Origin: an uncultured Synergistales bacterium
GTDB lineage: Bacteria; Synergistota; Synergistia; Synergistales; Aminobacteriaceae
Length of the DNA: 34,024 nucleotides
Direction of reading: 5' to 3'
Assembly (NCBI GenBank): GCA_905233565.1
Contig: CAJOCL010000005.1
Location: 159,925-193,948 of the forward strand
Below, piece by piece: positions 33,019 through 34,024 of the stretch; the first letter of the stretch is position 1, and every line of letters starts with the position of its first letter. The position numbers and the translations under genes are program-made. Under the pieces are notes generated by a model that did no database searches, was not told the DNA's origin, and saw only the letters and a list, made by a program, of their open reading frames with translations.

Positions 33019-33318
33019 TTACTCCAGATTGAGGAATTTTATGAAACCGACAACCTCAAAGATTTTCTTGATTTCGTCAGAGACGTTCCGGATTACCATT
33101 TTCCCCTGCTTGTTCATAGTTTCCTGAGTTGAGAGAATTACACGCAGACCGGCGGAAGAGATATAATTCAGTTCAGAAAAATCAAGCACAAGGTAGTCAA
33201 TTCCCGTCAGTGACTCACTCAAGGAAGCCTCAAGATTTGGAGATGTTATAGTGTCAAGGTCACCGATGAGTTTAACAGTTAGTTTCGTACCATCCTGTTG
33301 TTTCTTAATGTCAAGCAT
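33019..33318 (-). CDS. STAS-domain anti-anti-sigma-factor-like protein (SpoIIAA/RsbV type)
   Basis: 99 residues from the ATG at 33318, which has a strong AAGGAGGA 9 nt upstream; the frame is open for 12 more codons but they precede that ribosome-binding site. It is a single STAS domain: KLTVKLIGDLDTITSPNLE, LVLDFSELNYISSAGLRV with the conserved phosphorylatable Ser55, and a C-terminal helix. In the sporulation and general-stress switches this protein is phosphorylated by an RsbW/SpoIIAB kinase and dephosphorylated by a PP2C phosphatase. Both activities are encoded downstream in this cluster, but no sigma factor is. It is the first gene, under the promoter at 33361, and so should be the most abundant product of the operon. 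Confidence 0.92.
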   Translation of the reverse strand: MLDIKKQQDGTKLTVKLIGDLDTITSPNLEASLSESLTGIDYLVLDFSELNYISSAGLRVILSTQETMNKQGKMVIRNVSDEIKKIFEVVGFIKFLNLE

Positions 33319-33346
33319 AAACAAAAATCCTCCTTCAGATTTCATA

Positions 33347-33389
33347 TTTTGCAAGTTGCAAAAATATCACTTTGTTAAAATTATTGCAA
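33347..33389 (-). promoter_or_regulatory. Promoter with an overlapping 17-bp palindrome, STAS operon
   Basis: On the minus strand a -35 box TTGCAA (33389-33384), a 17-nt spacer and a -10 box TATTTT (33366-33361). A perfect 17-bp palindrome TTTTGCAAGTTGCAAAA (33347-33363) overlaps the -10 box, and the same TTGCAA half-site makes up the -35 box. This fits a repressor site. A second inverted repeat, ATGATAT and ATATCAT (33398-33417), lies just upstream. Confidence 0.55.
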
Positions 33390-33492
33390 GCATTTTTATG
33401 ATATATATACATATCATTTTTGTGAACCCTCACACGACTATATTTCTCAATGAGAACACAACTTTATTTTATTGTTTGCAATATAATATAAA

Positions 33493-33951
33493 TTAGGCGT
33501 AAAGTTTTTTTGCCTGTGAAATAAAATATCTCGTATACTCAGGAATATAACTTCCGCTTCTTGTTGCGGCCACAAAATCGCTGAATACTCCGTCATCTCC
33601 GAAACTGTATGTATCAATTTCAGGCTTCGGGGAATGCCAGCGCAAATGGCTCTCAAATATGAATGATATTCCCCAGCCGTTTTCAGTCAGCGAAATAACG
33701 GCAGGCATATTATTCGTAGTTATCGAGTTAGAAAGAGGGATATTGCTTTCTTTCAGGTAATGCCGCGAGATCTGGCCCGTTCTCTGTTCAGGCGACAGCA
33801 AAATTAATCTCTCTTCCCTGAGTGCTGAAAGATTCAATCTTCCGCTGACCGCATAATTTTTGACTTTGTGATTACGGCATGTGCATATCAAAAGCTCTTC
33901 AGAAGCCAAAGTTTCATATTCAATATGGGTTGAATAACTGTTATTAAAAAT
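33493..33951 (-). pseudogene. LysR-family regulator remnant (C-terminal effector domain only)
   Basis: The frame reads back only to a TAA at 33952-33954. The readable part (about 152 residues) resembles the second half of a LysR substrate-binding domain: HIEYETLASEELLIC, then LILLSPEQRTGQISRHYL, MPAVISLTENGWGISFIFESHL and the ending YIPEYTRYFISQAKKLYA. The helix-turn-helix and the first half of the effector domain are absent, and the 70 nt upstream look like promoter DNA rather than lost coding sequence. A TTG at 33909 is the only candidate start. It ends 104 nt upstream of the operator-like site of the STAS operon and may be what is left of that operon's former regulator. It is most likely a truncated gene, though expression of a fragment cannot be excluded. 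Confidence 0.75.
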
Positions 33952-33952
33952 T

Positions 33953-34024
33953 TAGACAAAATTATACAAATTTATGCTAAAATTAGATTATTGGTGAGCC
34001 TTTGAAAAACTGAACATAGGCGGT
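33953..34024 (+). promoter_or_regulatory. Possible rRNA-operon leader at the window edge
   Basis: A promoter-like AT-rich stretch (TAGACA at 33953-33958; TAAAAT at 33978-33983, 19 nt apart) is followed by CCTTTGAAAAACTGAACA (33999-34016). Similar CTTTGAAAACT-AACA strings stand in front of 16S or 23S rRNA genes in several Gram-positive groups. The window ends before any rRNA could be seen, so this rests on memory of that motif. Confidence 0.3.

Noticed and set aside
24242-33318. Classical sigma-factor control by the partner-switching genes
   Set aside because: No sigma factor or stand-alone anti-sigma gene is encoded in the cluster or elsewhere in the window; a distant target cannot be excluded.
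1-34024. CRISPR array, insertion sequence or prophage
   Set aside because: No regularly spaced repeats, transposase, integrase or phage structural motifs were seen in either strand.

Overview
The window looks like chromosome from an anaerobic, diderm bacterium, most likely a member of Synergistota. The evidence is a Kdo transferase (an LPS gene, so an outer membrane), a secreted C1 protease ending in a Cys-containing tail that resembles the Synergist-CTERM sorting signal, pyruvate phosphate dikinase, a selenocysteine tRNA and a compact IscR-IscS-IscU set. The lineage is inferred from these genes; no database comparison was possible.

Layout, left to right. (1) 1-2.5 kb: the 3' end of a RicT/PSP1 gene, a YoeB/RelB-type toxin-antitoxin pair on the minus strand, and waaA. 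(2) 2.5-2.9 kb: a four-tRNA operon (Val, Asp, Phe, Gly) whose -35 box contains the waaA stop codon. (3) 3.0-6.5 kb: a lipoprotein, a secreted papain-like protease, and ruvX. (4) 6.5-9.0 kb, minus strand: a Phd-like antitoxin with a PIN toxin broken by one in-frame TAA, galactarate dehydratase (garD, TTG start) and tRNA-Glu. (5) 9.2-13.6 kb, plus strand: ppdK and mutL. (6) 13.66-16.7 kb: tRNA-Sec, divergent from a NarL-type two-component pair that runs into a class-V aminotransferase/cysteine desulfurase-like gene. (7) 16.8-19.0 kb: iscR-iscS-iscU. (8) 19.0-24.1 kb, minus strand: an RND pump (adaptor plus permease) followed by an overlapping citG-like gene. (9) 24.2-33.3 kb, minus strand: a six-gene cluster. 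(10) 33.5-34.0 kb: a LysR remnant, then a sequence resembling an rRNA-operon leader at the right edge.

The cluster in (9) is the most interesting part. In transcription order it encodes a STAS anti-sigma-antagonist-like protein, an HxxxDG acyltransferase, a GH13 glycogen-debranching-type enzyme, a MATE transporter fused to an RsbW/SpoIIAB-like HATPase domain, an AMP-forming acyl ligase fused to a second, degenerate HATPase-like domain, and a membrane-anchored SpoIIE/RsbU-type PP2C phosphatase. The first five genes are separated by 1-7 nt or overlap by 4 nt. Every part of a partner-switching circuit is present (phosphatase, STAS protein, kinase-like ATPase) but no sigma factor is. The ATPase modules are instead attached to a transporter and a metabolic enzyme. 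I infer that the switch controls acyl activation and export post-translationally, perhaps for an acylated saccharide. That substrate is a guess from gene content.

Other points worth attention are an RND permease without the usual TM4 Asp pair or TM10 Lys, a 17-bp palindrome over the -10 box of the partner-switching operon, a dyad in the divergent tRNA-Sec/two-component region, and a 15-bp hairpin built partly from the last codons of the YoeB-like toxin. I saw no CRISPR array, insertion sequence or prophage gene, and no gene-free stretch longer than about 300 bases.
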